The notes under the pieces were generated by a model, which saw nothing but the letters and a program-made list of their open reading frames with translations, searched no databases and was not told the DNA's origin. This document shows positions 17,540 through 26,552 of a stretch of DNA of 64,000 bases, in pieces. The stretch is from assembly GCA_965243215.1 (NCBI GenBank), contig CBDEUJ010000005.1, positions 1,054,001 to 1,118,000 of the forward strand, written 5' to 3'. This DNA is from JAJEFO01 sp009843725. GTDB lineage: Bacteria; Pseudomonadota; Alphaproteobacteria; Rhodobacterales; Rhodobacteraceae. The translations under genes were made by a program, and so were the position numbers. Positions within the stretch are counted from its first letter, which is position 1, and each line of letters begins with the position of its first letter.

Positions 17540-18904
17540 TCAAGCGCGGAACCGGGCGAGATCGCCCGGTCGGTCAGCGGTGAATGCGGCGGCGCAGCAG
17601 GCGTGAAACTCGTCGGCCAGCGCATCTGGCCAGGTCCCGAACTCCGCATTGGCGCGAAACTTTGCCTCGAGCGCAGCTTCGCTCAGCGGATCGCTGCGGC
17701 CACCGCGCAGGCAGGGCTGTGCCGCCGTAAATTCCGTTCCGTCCCGCAACCGGACGGTGATCGCGCCCACGTAGTTGTCGGGGTACGGGTCGCTGGGGTC
17801 GACCTCGTAGCGAACCTTGGCGGCAGTCTGCAGCAGCCCGGGGTCGCGGATCGCCTCGCCAGTGAATTCGCCAAGCCCGGCGGTGCCACGCATGAGCCCC
17901 AGGGCGATGCAGTAGGGAACGCTGAACTTGGCGGAATAGGGTGTCGAGGGCGCGGCCTTCTCGGCCTTCGGTTCCCACAGCCGGTGCAGGATCGCCTCGG
18001 CCGTCGGTGCCACGATCTCTTCAACCGCTTCGTGGTTGGGCACCCGTGCCCGCAGCTTGATCGCGGCGTCGATGAACGGCTGGGCCATGGTTCCGCATGC
18101 GTACGGCTTGAAAGCGAGGCCCTCCAGCTCCCAGGATTCGCCCAGCCCGTTCGTCAAGCGCCCGAAATCGCGCGGGATTTCCGGGTGTGCAAAGGCCGTG
18201 AAAAAGCCGTGCTCCCCTTCAAGCACGGTGCGCGGTCCGGTGAAGCCGCGTTCGGCCAGCGCAACGGCGCGGATGCCGGATTGCGCTGCCCATCCCGGAT
18301 GCAGTCGCTTGGTCGAGGTGCCCTCGGCCAGATACTCGATGATTCCCGAAGCCATTGAACCTGCGATGCCCATGGCGCAAGCCGTCTGCTGCGGGACCAG
18401 CCGCTTCGCAGTGGCGACGCCGAAAGCCGCGGCAAGGGCGCCGATCACTGCAGTGGGGTGAAACGCCGCTCTATGGATCGCCGTCGGTGCCACAACGGCC
18501 ATGCGGCAGGCCAGTTCTCCCCCCGCCGCGAGTCCGCGCAGGAGATCCTCACCCGGCAGCCCGTCGCGCTCGGTCACCGCAAGAAGTGCGGGAACCAGCA
18601 CGGCACCGACATGCACCGGCGTGCCTTCAAACGTGTCGTCGAAGTCCTCGCCATGCGCCGCAATGCCCGAGACCAGCGCTGCGTCCCCGGCGCTGAAGCC
18701 GCCGACATGTCCTATCGCAGTGCATGCGCCTGCCGCCTCGACGCTGTCGCGGGCGGCGGCGACATAGCCCATGTTCCGCGCCGCGACCATGAGTCCCCCG
18801 GCATCCAGCATCGCTCGGCGCAGTGTTGCCGCGACGCCGTCCGGGATCTTCGAGGCGGTCAGGTCGTTGCCCCAGCCAGCGAGTGTTTCCGCGATTGCTG
18901 TCAT
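17540..18904 (-). CDS. MmgE/PrpD-family protein (first of three)
   Basis: 454 residues; the family includes 2-methylcitrate dehydratase, cis-aconitate decarboxylase and iminodisuccinate epimerase. Seen: the ALVSGIAAHGEDFDDTF segment (family active-site region with paired acidic residues), the HPTAVIGALAAAFGVATAKRL helix, KRLHPGWAAQSGIRA with the family Lys-Arg-His cluster, and KPYACGTMAQPFIDA. In an operon with an SDR and a CoA-transferase, so it may dehydrate, isomerise or epimerise the imported di- or tricarboxylate. No prpB/prpC genes are present, so methylcitrate activity is unlikely. Confidence 0.85.
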   Translation of the reverse strand: MTAIAETLAGWGNDLTASKIPDGVAATLRRAMLDAGGLMVAARNMGYVAAARDSVEAAGACTAIGHVGGFSAGDAALVSGIAAHGEDFDDTFEGTPVHVGAVLVPALLAVTERDGLPGEDLLRGLAAGGELACRMAVVAPTAIHRAAFHPTAVIGALAAAFGVATAKRLVPQQTACAMGIAGSMASGIIEYLAEGTSTKRLHPGWAAQSGIRAVALAERGFTGPRTVLEGEHGFFTAFAHPEIPRDFGRLTNGLGESWELEGLAFKPYACGTMAQPFIDAAIKLRARVPNHEAVEEIVAPTAEAILHRLWEPKAEKAAPSTPYSAKFSVPYCIALGLMRGTAGLGEFTGEAIRDPGLLQTAAKVRYEVDPSDPYPDNYVGAITVRLRDGTEFTAAQPCLRGGRSDPLSEAALEAKFRANAEFGTWPDALADEFHACCAAAFTADRPGDLARFRA

Positions 18905-18913
18905 CGGAACGGC

Positions 18914-19669
18914 TCAGTCGAGATAGCTGCCGCCGTTGACATGAATTGTCTGGCCAGTGGTATAGGCGGCGTTGGGGTGACAGAGGCACACCACGACGTG
19001 CGCAACTTCCACTGCCGTGCCAGGTCGGCCCAGGAGGTTTGGATGGCCGCCGTGCGGCGAAGCCCCCGCCGAAGCTCCCCGCACCGTATCGATCATTCCG
19101 GGCACAACAATGTTCGAGGTTACGTTGTCGCTGGCAAGTTCCGTGGCCAATGCTCTCGTCACGCCGACCATTGCCATCTTCGAGGCCGCGACATGCACCC
19201 GACCCTTGGAGCCGCGGTGCGCCGACAAGCCGCCAATGTTGATGATCCTGCCCCACCCGGAGGCGGCCATGTGGGGCGCCGCGGCCTGCGCGCAAAGCAC
19301 CGGCGCCTCGACATTTGTGCGCAGGATCGCCTGAAGCTTCTCCAACGGAATGTCGGCCAGCGAGTCGTTGCCGCGGATTGCCGCGTTGTTGACCAGGATG
19401 TTGAGCTTTCCGAACGCGTCCAGTGCGGTTTGCACGAGCGCCCGCGCGCCTTCCGGATCGGTCAGGTCGCCAACCCAGGTTGCCGCTTCCGCGCCCTCGG
19501 CGCGAACCAGCCCGGCGGTTTCCTCAGCCCCGGCGCGGTTCGCGGCCGCATGTGTCACCACGCTCGCGCCCATCCGCGCCAACTGCAGGCAGGTCTCGCG
19601 ACCGATATTCATTGCCGAGCCGGTGACGATCGCGACGGCGCCGTCAAGCGGTTTGCCGGCGGTGCCCAT
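18914..19669 (-). CDS. SDR-family oxidoreductase lacking the canonical catalytic Tyr
   Basis: 251-residue Rossmann protein. VTGSAMNIGRETCLQLARMG is the nucleotide-binding loop, LNILVNNAAIRGNDSL the NNAG region, and IINIGGLSAHRGSKGR the serine region. At the usual YxxxK site the sequence reads VHVAASKMA, so Val replaces the catalytic Tyr while Lys is kept. The C terminus TGQTIHVNGGSYLD is normal. Such loss is known in dienoyl-CoA-reductase-like SDRs, so the enzyme may use other residues or a CoA-linked substrate. Its start abuts the tctA start region of the same operon (stop of tctA at 19670). Confidence 0.82.
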   Translation of the reverse strand: MGTAGKPLDGAVAIVTGSAMNIGRETCLQLARMGASVVTHAAANRAGAEETAGLVRAEGAEAATWVGDLTDPEGARALVQTALDAFGKLNILVNNAAIRGNDSLADIPLEKLQAILRTNVEAPVLCAQAAAPHMAASGWGRIINIGGLSAHRGSKGRVHVAASKMAMVGVTRALATELASDNVTSNIVVPGMIDTVRGASAGASPHGGHPNLLGRPGTAVEVAHVVVCLCHPNAAYTTGQTIHVNGGSYLD

Positions 19670-21178
19670 CTACTCTCCTTCCTTGGTCGCCATCAGCAGG
19701 TTTCGGTTGCGTCGAGCCTTGATCGCGCTCCTGACCGGACCCGCTAGCGACAGAATCGTCAGGCCGAAGAACAGAAGTACCAGCGGCCGTTCCATCATTG
19801 AGAGGATTGAATTGTCGTGGATGATCATCGCCTTCGAAAAATTCTCTTCCACGATCGGGCCCAGTACCAGCCCCATGATCAGGGGTGCCGGCCCGAAGCC
19901 GAAACGCAGCATGAAGTAGCCGACGATCCCGGCGATCGCCATCACCCAGATGTCGAAGAAGGAGGAGGAGTGCGCATACGACCCTATGATCGCGAACACA
20001 AGCACCGAAGGCCAGAGGATCGTTCGCGGGATCAGCGTGAGCTGGCTGAACAGCTTGGCGCCAGCGATTCCGATGGCCATGAATGCCAGGTTGGCGATCA
20101 GCATGGCTGCGAAGATCGCGTAGAGGAACTGCGGCTGGTTCTCCAGAAGGTACGGTCCGGGCTTCAGCCCGTGCATGACCATCGCGCCAAGAATCAGCGC
20201 GGTCGAGACGGATCCGGGGATGCCCAGCGCCAAGGTCGGCACCATCGCGCCTCCGGTGGCTGCGTTGTTGGCGGCTTCGGGCCCGGCGACTCCCTCGGGC
20301 ACGCCGGTTCCGAATTCTTCCTTGCGATCTGACCAGCGCCGTGCCTCGTTGTAACCCATGATGGCGGCAACGGTTGCGCCTTCGGCGGGCAGGATGCCGA
20401 TGAAGGTTCCAAGACCGCTGGAGCGAAGGACCGTATACTTGATCCGCTGAAAGTCCTCGCGGCTTGGCAGCTTCATCACGTTGGCGCGGACGCGCTCAAA
20501 AACGGTCTCGCCGACCCGGGACTGCTTCAGGAGTTCCGCGATCGCGAAGAGGCCGATCAGGACCGGCACGAATGGCAACCCGTCGTACAACTCGTTGACG
20601 CCGAAGGTGAAGCGCTCGACACCGGTTGTCAGGTGAATGCCAATGGTCGAGAGAAACACGCCCACGAAGCCGGCGATCAGGTTGCGGATGGACGACTTGC
20701 CGCTGATCGAGGCCAGCATGGACAGGGCGAAAAGGGCTAGCGCAAAGTACTCTGCCGACGTGAACGTGATGGCGATCCTGGCCAGCAGGGGTGCCGCCAG
20801 CAGAAGGATCAGCAAGCTCAGAATGCCGCCGGTGACGCTGGAAATCGTCGCCAGTCCAAGAGCCCGGCCGGCTTCGCCACGCTTGGCCATCGGATAGCCG
20901 TCAAGCGCGGTGGCCGCTGCGGGCGGAGCGCCGGGCGCATTGATCAGGATCGCCGTGATCGAACCGCCAAACGTGCCCGCGCAATAAAGTCCGGCCAGCA
21001 TCGCGATCGCGGCGATCGGCGTCATCGAGATTGTGAACGGAATCAAGAGCGCAATCGCCATTGGCGACGACAGGCCAGGCAGTGCGCCGACGAGCACGCC
21101 GATGATCACGCCGATCAGGATGACACCGATGATCGCGGGGTCGGCGACCATCCCGAAACCGGTCAGCATCAGGTCCAT
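19670..21178 (-). CDS. tctA: TTT transporter large permease TctA
   Basis: 502 residues and about twelve hydrophobic segments. The conserved GVLVGALPGLSSPMAIALLIP near the N terminus and the second-repeat IGILPAEGATVAAIMGYNEA loop are TctA hallmarks. Forms the membrane channel of a tripartite tricarboxylate transporter with TctB and TctC; inner membrane, secondary (ion-coupled) uptake. Ten bases downstream of tctB. Confidence 0.94.
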   Translation of the reverse strand: MDLMLTGFGMVADPAIIGVILIGVIIGVLVGALPGLSSPMAIALLIPFTISMTPIAAIAMLAGLYCAGTFGGSITAILINAPGAPPAAATALDGYPMAKRGEAGRALGLATISSVTGGILSLLILLLAAPLLARIAITFTSAEYFALALFALSMLASISGKSSIRNLIAGFVGVFLSTIGIHLTTGVERFTFGVNELYDGLPFVPVLIGLFAIAELLKQSRVGETVFERVRANVMKLPSREDFQRIKYTVLRSSGLGTFIGILPAEGATVAAIMGYNEARRWSDRKEEFGTGVPEGVAGPEAANNAATGGAMVPTLALGIPGSVSTALILGAMVMHGLKPGPYLLENQPQFLYAIFAAMLIANLAFMAIGIAGAKLFSQLTLIPRTILWPSVLVFAIIGSYAHSSSFFDIWVMAIAGIVGYFMLRFGFGPAPLIMGLVLGPIVEENFSKAMIIHDNSILSMMERPLVLLFFGLTILSLAGPVRSAIKARRNRNLLMATKEGE

Positions 21179-21188
21179 GTCCGCCTCC

Positions 21189-21731
21189 TTAACGCAGCGT
21201 CAGCCCGAACACGCCGGGCTCGAAGTAGACGCTGAGAACGATCGAGAACAGGTACGTGACGATCCCGGTGAAGATCGCGGCATAGGGAATGATCAGCAGC
21301 CAGCGCCGCTCGCCCCACAGCAGCGGCAGGCCGACGGCGGCAATGACAATCGTCAGGATCGTGCCGACCCATTCGCCGATGCCGACAAGGATCAGCAGGA
21401 ATCCCATTGTCACGAAGGTCGCTGCCCCGATGGGCGCGCCTCTCGCCTTGCGGATCAGCGGCCAGCGGTCCACTTCCAGCCGGTGCTCGAACGGCAGCAG
21501 CAGGGCTAGCACTCCGATGGCGATCAGCAGCAGGCGCGGGAAATGCTCGGGCAGGACGTTCTCGCCGAGAAACAGTCCCGGCTCCGGGAAGCCGGCGGAC
21601 ACCCAGTAGAACAGCCCGCAAAGCGCGATCAGAACCAGTGCCAGAACGGCGTCCGGACCGTCGATCAGCCCCTTTTGCTCGTCCTGCAAGCCAGCTTCGC
21701 GCGCGTCCTTGCCGTCCGTGTCCTGGTTCAT
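21189..21731 (-). CDS. tctB: TTT transporter small permease TctB
   Basis: 180 residues with a polar N terminus (MNQDTDGKDAREAGLQDEQK) and four hydrophobic segments (AVLALVLIALCGLFYWVSAG, LLLIAIGVLALLLPF, FVTMGFLLILVGIGEWVGT, LLIIPYAAIFTGIVTYLFS). This is the usual TctB shape; sequence is poorly conserved in the family so position between tctC and tctA carries much of the call. Confidence 0.88.
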   Translation of the reverse strand: MNQDTDGKDAREAGLQDEQKGLIDGPDAVLALVLIALCGLFYWVSAGFPEPGLFLGENVLPEHFPRLLLIAIGVLALLLPFEHRLEVDRWPLIRKARGAPIGAATFVTMGFLLILVGIGEWVGTILTIVIAAVGLPLLWGERRWLLIIPYAAIFTGIVTYLFSIVLSVYFEPGVFGLTLR

Positions 21732-21765
21732 CGCGTCCCTCGCACTTCCTGAGCCTTGCCTGCGC

Positions 21766-21790
21766 GGCCGGCTCCAAAATGGAGCCGGCC
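21766..21790 (-). promoter_or_regulatory. intercistronic hairpin between tctC and tctB
   Basis: Perfect 10-bp arms (GGCCGGCTCC / GGAGCCGGCC) around a 5-base loop, 30 bases after the tctC stop. No run of T follows in the transcription direction, so it looks like an mRNA-stabilising or partial-termination hairpin that keeps the binding-protein message more abundant than that of the permeases. Confidence 0.65.
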
Positions 21791-21819
21791 GTGCCTTTCG
21801 CCGCCTCTTGGGCGACGAC

Positions 21820-22770
21820 CTAGTTGGCCAGCTTCTTCAGCGCTTCGGCGGCCATCTCGTATTCCGCCTTCAGCTGCTTGTCCCAAACTTCCCAACCTGC
21901 CGGTGAGGTTTCGGGATCAAGGCCCGCACTCATGAGATAGTTGGCGAACGTGGAGTGCTTCATCGCCTTGACCAGCGCCTCCGAGAGCTTCGCGATGATC
22001 TCGGGCGGCGTGCCTTTCCGGACCGCGTAGCCGCGCGTGGTCGAGGTCTTTACAGGATAGCCCAGCTCGAAGGTGGTCGGAACGTCGGGGTAATCGGCCA
22101 GCCGCTCTTCGGCCATGACGGCCAGCGGACGGACCGATCCGTCGGCGATCATTTGGCCGGCTTCAGACACGTTCGGGAGCGTCGCGTCGATCTCGCCAGA
22201 CAGGAGAGCCTGAAGCATCTGCAGGCCCGAGCCGTACGAAATGGGCTTGTACTTCATGTCCGCCGCGTCCGAAAACTGGGCCAGGCCGATGTGTTCGGTG
22301 CCGCCGATGCTGGCCACGCCCCAGTTCAGACCGCGTTCCTTTCCAAGCTCGACGAGCTGTTCAAGCGAGGTCACGTCGCTTTTGGTGCTAACGGAAATGA
22401 AAGTCGGATCATCCATCGCGCGAGCGATGCCGACGATGTCGTCGATCTTCATCGGCGACTTGCCCTGCGCGATCGTGTAGAGATGGGTCTGGGTCAAGGC
22501 CATGATCGTGTAGCCGTCGGCAGGTCTTGACAACACATACTCCTGCGCCGCGGCACCCGAGCCGCCGCGCTTGGAAACCACATACATGTCGGTTTCAAGA
22601 TTGCGGCGCGAGCGAATCATCATCATGCGCGCCGTCGTGTCGGTGCCGCCGCCATAGCTTGCGTGGATCACCACCTCGATCGGCTTGGACGGAAACTCGT
22701 CCTGCGCCTGCACCGCGAACGGTGCTGCAACAAACGCGGCAGCAATTGCCAAACTGCGTGTAAGTCTCAT
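21820..22770 (-). CDS. tctC: TTT transporter periplasmic binding protein TctC
   Basis: 316 residues with a Sec signal peptide (MRLTRSLAIAAAFVAAPFAVQAQ). The mature part begins EFPSKPIEVVIHASYGGGTD, typical of Bug/TctC receptors, and ends with the family's helical tail. The ATG at 22770 follows GGGAGGAACCA, a good ribosome site; the open frame up to 22917 is upstream DNA holding the operator. First gene of the long TTT-to-matB operon. Bug proteins bind di- and tricarboxylates or other anions; the ligand is not deducible here. Confidence 0.93.
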   Translation of the reverse strand: MRLTRSLAIAAAFVAAPFAVQAQDEFPSKPIEVVIHASYGGGTDTTARMMMIRSRRNLETDMYVVSKRGGSGAAAQEYVLSRPADGYTIMALTQTHLYTIAQGKSPMKIDDIVGIARAMDDPTFISVSTKSDVTSLEQLVELGKERGLNWGVASIGGTEHIGLAQFSDAADMKYKPISYGSGLQMLQALLSGEIDATLPNVSEAGQMIADGSVRPLAVMAEERLADYPDVPTTFELGYPVKTSTTRGYAVRKGTPPEIIAKLSEALVKAMKHSTFANYLMSAGLDPETSPAGWEVWDKQLKAEYEMAAEALKKLAN

Positions 22771-22823
22771 TGGTTCCTCCCAATTCGGTCCAGAGTGACC
22801 AAGCGCTACGCCATGGAAGCGAC

Positions 22824-22853
22824 TTGACCTGCGGGCGACTGTTATCGGATAAA
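22824..22853 (+). promoter_or_regulatory. candidate promoter of the TrmB-family regulator
   Basis: TTGACC at 22824-22829, an 18-base spacer and GATAAA at 22848-22853, in front of the regulator gene. Transcription would begin at the edge of the 22856-22879 operator, as expected for autoregulation. Box matches are imperfect. Confidence 0.4.
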
Positions 22854-22855
22854 GA

Positions 22856-22879
22856 GTGTAGTGGCAATAGCTACTACAC
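22856..22879. promoter_or_regulatory. 24-bp near-palindrome, candidate TrmB operator
   Basis: Outer arms GTGTAGT and ACTACAC are perfectly inverted, and 20 of 24 positions agree with the reverse complement over the full site. It lies between the divergent tctC operon and the TrmB-family regulator gene, a typical place for a site controlling both. Binding by the neighbouring regulator is inferred. Confidence 0.6.
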
Positions 22880-22910
22880 ATTCTCACGCCGCTGCGGCAC
22901 GATGCGCTGC

Positions 22911-23837
22911 ATGGCAAATGAAGCGGTCGCGATGAACCAGCACGTGAACTCTGAAACGCTGGCGCTCTTGAACAACATAAAGGGCCTCGGCTTCACTGAT
23001 TACGAGGCCCGGGTCTATCTGGCGCTGCTCGCCAAGTCGCCGGCCACGGCATACGAGGTCTCGAACGGTTCCGGCGTGCCGCGCCCCAACACATATTCCG
23101 CGTTGAACGCACTGGCCACGCGCAAGGCGATCATGCCCGTCAGCGCCAACCCGGTGCGATACGTGCCACAGCCCCCGGACGTGCTGTTCCGGACGATCGC
23201 TGCCAGGACCAGCGAGCTTTGCGAGGACGTCGCGACCCGGCTGTCGGAGATTACCGTCGAACCGGGCGAGCGTTTCGTCTGGAATCTCAGCGGCGACAAG
23301 GAAGTTCATGCCAAGGTCGACGAAATGATAGCCAATTCAACGACCTCGATCTGGTTCAAGGCGGATGCCGAAATCCTGCGCCGGCACGTCGGGACGCTGC
23401 GCGAGGCGGTGACTGCCCGGGGCGTTCGGCTCCTGGTCATTCTCTACGGCGACGACCCGGACGAGTTTCGCTTCAACGACCTTTGCGAGGTCTACGAGCA
23501 TGAGGGGACGGGGTTTCCCATGGGCTTTGCAGACAACCACTTCACCCTGACGGCAGATCACCGTGAAATGCTGACGGCCAACTGCGAAGAGACGGTGACC
23601 GCATCGCACACCGAGAGCCACGCAATCGTCAAGATGGCGATTTCGCTGCTGCGCCACGACTACTACATGGCGGAGATATTCCGGGTCTTTCGCAAGGAAA
23701 TCGATCTTGAATTCGGTCCGAACCTGCGAGAGTTGCGGCAACACAGCTACTCCCCTGACCAATATGCGCTCTTCGAAGAACGCCAAAGGACGCAATCTGG
23801 ATCCAAGAATGTCCAAGCCTCGACCCGGACCCGTTGA
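22911..23837 (+). CDS. TrmB-family transcriptional regulator
   Basis: About 308 residues. Residues about 20-90 are a TrmB-type winged helix (NNIKGLGFTDYEARVYLALL, then SPATAYEVSNGSGVPRPNTY), followed by a longer effector-binding domain with a PLD-like segment (DEMIANSTTSIWFKADAEIL). TrmB regulators are best known from archaeal sugar control but also occur in bacteria. Divergent from the TTT operon, so probably its regulator. Of the possible starts (22902, 22911, 22932) none has a clear ribosome site; 22911 is a compromise. Confidence 0.82.
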   Translation: MANEAVAMNQHVNSETLALLNNIKGLGFTDYEARVYLALLAKSPATAYEVSNGSGVPRPNTYSALNALATRKAIMPVSANPVRYVPQPPDVLFRTIAARTSELCEDVATRLSEITVEPGERFVWNLSGDKEVHAKVDEMIANSTTSIWFKADAEILRRHVGTLREAVTARGVRLLVILYGDDPDEFRFNDLCEVYEHEGTGFPMGFADNHFTLTADHREMLTANCEETVTASHTESHAIVKMAISLLRHDYYMAEIFRVFRKEIDLEFGPNLRELRQHSYSPDQYALFEERQRTQSGSKNVQASTRTR

Positions 23838-24092
23838 CACTCGGTCCTGCGCTCCCCGCTGGGCCCCGGTGAACTGCAGGCCGCTTCCCGGACACCACCG
23901 CGAAACGCTCAGCGCCTCCACAGGAAACGAGACATGGTTGCCACAAGACCTGCCTCACGGATTCACCAATCAGTCAAGGACCGGAGACCTGCGCATCTTC
24001 CGAACCCGCGCTTCGGTCGAAACAAAGTGGGCAATTGCCGAAGCCGGCGAAGCGGGGCCCATTGCAACCAAGCATGAGATGGGCTGACCCGG

Positions 24093-25136
24093 ATGGATCG
24101 ACCCGTTCCGCATGAAGCCCTTCGTCGCTTTGCTTCGGATTGCATTCAAGCGCTCAGAGTGAACGGCCAAGCTGCAGACATTGTCGCCGATGCACTGGTT
24201 CAGGCCGACCTATGGGGCCACCAGTCCCATGGCGTGATGCGTCTCTTCTGGTACGCAGAGCGGCTGAAGAGCGGCGCCGTGAGCGGGAATGCGGAACCGC
24301 TGACGGATGGCGGCTTCGGCGCGGTCGCGACCATGGACGGGCGGGGCGGGCTGGGCCAGGTGGTTGCGCATTCGGCAATGTCCAAGGCGATCGCGCTGTC
24401 GAGGGAATTCGGCATCGGCACGGTCGCCGTGCGAAACTCGGGACATTTCGGGACGGCGATGTATTTCACGAGACTGGCCGCCCTTGCCGGGTGCGTCGGC
24501 TTCATCTCGACCAATGCGAGCCCGGCGATGGCCCCCTGGGGCGGCAAGGAAAGGCGGGTCGGGACGAACCCGTGGTCCTGGGCCGCCCCGGCAGGACGCC
24601 ATGCGCCCATGATGCTGGACATCGCGAACACTGCCGTTGCCCGCGGAAAGCTCTACCTGGCCCGTCAGCGCAATGAACGCATCCCGGACGGTTGGGCCAT
24701 GGATGCGGACGGCAACGCGACCACTGATCCGGCGGCAGGCATCGCCGGCACCATTTTGCCCATGGCGGGTCACAAGGGGTACGCCATCTCGACAGTCATG
24801 GACGTGCTGTCAGGGATTCTGCCCGGCAGCCGGTTTGGCAGTTCGGTTGTTGGCCCATACGTGCCGGACGGCGTCAGCGGGGCAGGCCATCTTGTTCTCG
24901 CGATCGACATCAAGGCGATTCGGCCAACGGAGGATTTCGAGGCGGACATGGAGAAATTGATCGGCGAATTGAAGGCAACGCCACTCCAGCCGGAAGTTGA
25001 CGAAATATACTACCCCGGAGAGATCGAGGCGCTGTCAGACGCCAGGTTGCGCCGGGACGGCATTCGTTTGCCGAAGAACACCGCTGAAGAGCTGCGCCAC
25101 AAGGCTGCGGAACTGGGGATCGTCGCCCCGTTCTAG
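24093..25136 (+). CDS. LdhII/malate-lactate-type NAD(P)-dependent dehydrogenase
   Basis: 347 residues of the family that holds malate/L-lactate, sulfolactate (ComC), ureidoglycolate (AllD) and 2,3-diketogulonate dehydrogenases. GHQSHGVMRLFWYAE and TVAVRNSGHFGTAMYFT contain the conserved catalytic and substrate-binding histidines. It starts a plus-strand group with two MmgE/PrpD genes (28 bases to the next). An AllD role is conceivable because purine genes lie 12 kb away, but AllA already consumes ureidoglycolate. A 2-hydroxyacid from the TTT substrate is a better guess. Confidence 0.85.
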   Translation: MDRPVPHEALRRFASDCIQALRVNGQAADIVADALVQADLWGHQSHGVMRLFWYAERLKSGAVSGNAEPLTDGGFGAVATMDGRGGLGQVVAHSAMSKAIALSREFGIGTVAVRNSGHFGTAMYFTRLAALAGCVGFISTNASPAMAPWGGKERRVGTNPWSWAAPAGRHAPMMLDIANTAVARGKLYLARQRNERIPDGWAMDADGNATTDPAAGIAGTILPMAGHKGYAISTVMDVLSGILPGSRFGSSVVGPYVPDGVSGAGHLVLAIDIKAIRPTEDFEADMEKLIGELKATPLQPEVDEIYYPGEIEALSDARLRRDGIRLPKNTAEELRHKAAELGIVAPF

Positions 25137-25163
25137 GGTTGCATCCGCGCGAGGGGGATCTGG

Positions 25164-26537
25164 ATGAACAACGGAGAAAACGGGTCGGTCGAGCGCGACG
25201 TCGCCGACTACATCGCTGGCGCGCTCGAAGCGGAAATTCCGGCATCCGTTCTTGCGCGTGCGCGCTGCCACCTTCTGGACACGCTCGCGGCCATCATTTC
25301 CGGGCGAAACCTGCCTGCGGGCGACTTCGGCTTTCGATTGGCATCGGAATCAGGCGTCGGCGCGGACGCAACCTTGCTAGGAACAAGCCAGCAGGTGAGC
25401 CTGGAATGCGCCGCGTTCGCCAATGCGATGGCGGCTCACGCCGGTGAAACCGACGACAGCCACGTCCGTGGACGGTTCCACCCGGGCTGTGCCGTTGTTC
25501 CTGCAGCGCTGGCGGTGGCGGAACGCTTCGACACCTCCGGCAAAGACTTGCTGAAAGCCATCGTGCTTGGCTACGACATCGGCGCGCGATCCACGATTGC
25601 GCTCGGGTTCTCCAACCCGCGCACAACGGCGATCTCCACGCATTCCTTCGGCGCGCTCTTCGGTGCCGCCGCCAGCTCGGGCGCGCTAATGGGGCTCACG
25701 CCGTTCGAATCCGAATCACTCCTGTCGGTGAGCGTGCAGCAGGCTTCGGGCCTGTCCTACTGGAACCGTGATCCCGACCACATCGAGAAATCCTTCGACT
25801 TTGGCGCGAAGGCCGCCCGCAACGGCGTCTTTGCGGCCATGCTCGCCAAGGCCGGCATGACGGCGCCCAGCCTTCCGTTGACCGGCGAGAACGGGTACCT
25901 CGCGGCCTATGCCGAAGTCGCAAACCCGGCGGCGCTTGCCGATGACCTGGGGACCCGGTTCGAAATCGAAGGCGCAACCATAAAGAAGTGGTCGGCAGGT
26001 TCCCCGATCCAGTCGGTTCTCGATGCCGTCGAGACAATCTTCGGCGGCAAGAGCGTCGATCCGGCAACGATTTCCGAAGTGGTCGTCCACCTGCCTTCGA
26101 ACCGCATTCACGTCGTCGACGACCGGCAGATGCCGGCAGTTTGCTGCCAGCATCTTGTCGCCATGGCCCTGCTGGACGGACGCGTGACCTTCGCCAGTTC
26201 CCACGACAAAGGCCGCATGTCCGACCGGGACGTTCTGGGGCTGCGCAAGAAAATCCACCTCGTCGCGGAAGACGATCTCGCCAAAGCCCGGCCGGAGCGG
26301 CAATCCGTCGTCGAAATCACCATGACGAACGGGGAGAGGCATCGCCATCACGCGAAGGTCGTGCGTGGAACCCCGGACGACCCGATGCTGCCCGAGGAAG
26401 TGGCGGCGAAGGCGGCGGACATCCTGGAACCGACAATGGGCAGCGGCGCGAGTGCATTGATCGACCTTGTCCTGACCCGGGAATTCAATATGGAAGAGCT
26501 GGTCTCGGCCTGCAGCACAAGAGCCGAGGCTGCCTGA
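25164..26537 (+). CDS. MmgE/PrpD-family protein (second of three)
   Basis: 457 residues. FANAMAAHAGETDDSHVRGRFHPGCAVVPAAL is the family active-site region (shown here in parts: AHAGETDDSH and FHPGCAVVPA), and IKKWSAGSPIQSVLD matches the C-terminal conserved Lys/Trp/Ser stretch. GGGGG lies about 8 bases before the ATG. It is 15 bases before the third paralogue. The pair could be heteromeric or act on consecutive stereoisomers; substrate unknown. Cytoplasmic. Confidence 0.84.
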   Translation: MNNGENGSVERDVADYIAGALEAEIPASVLARARCHLLDTLAAIISGRNLPAGDFGFRLASESGVGADATLLGTSQQVSLECAAFANAMAAHAGETDDSHVRGRFHPGCAVVPAALAVAERFDTSGKDLLKAIVLGYDIGARSTIALGFSNPRTTAISTHSFGALFGAAASSGALMGLTPFESESLLSVSVQQASGLSYWNRDPDHIEKSFDFGAKAARNGVFAAMLAKAGMTAPSLPLTGENGYLAAYAEVANPAALADDLGTRFEIEGATIKKWSAGSPIQSVLDAVETIFGGKSVDPATISEVVVHLPSNRIHVVDDRQMPAVCCQHLVAMALLDGRVTFASSHDKGRMSDRDVLGLRKKIHLVAEDDLAKARPERQSVVEITMTNGERHRHHAKVVRGTPDDPMLPEEVAAKAADILEPTMGSGASALIDLVLTREFNMEELVSACSTRAEAA

Positions 26538-26552
26538 GCCGTGGGTTGAACG

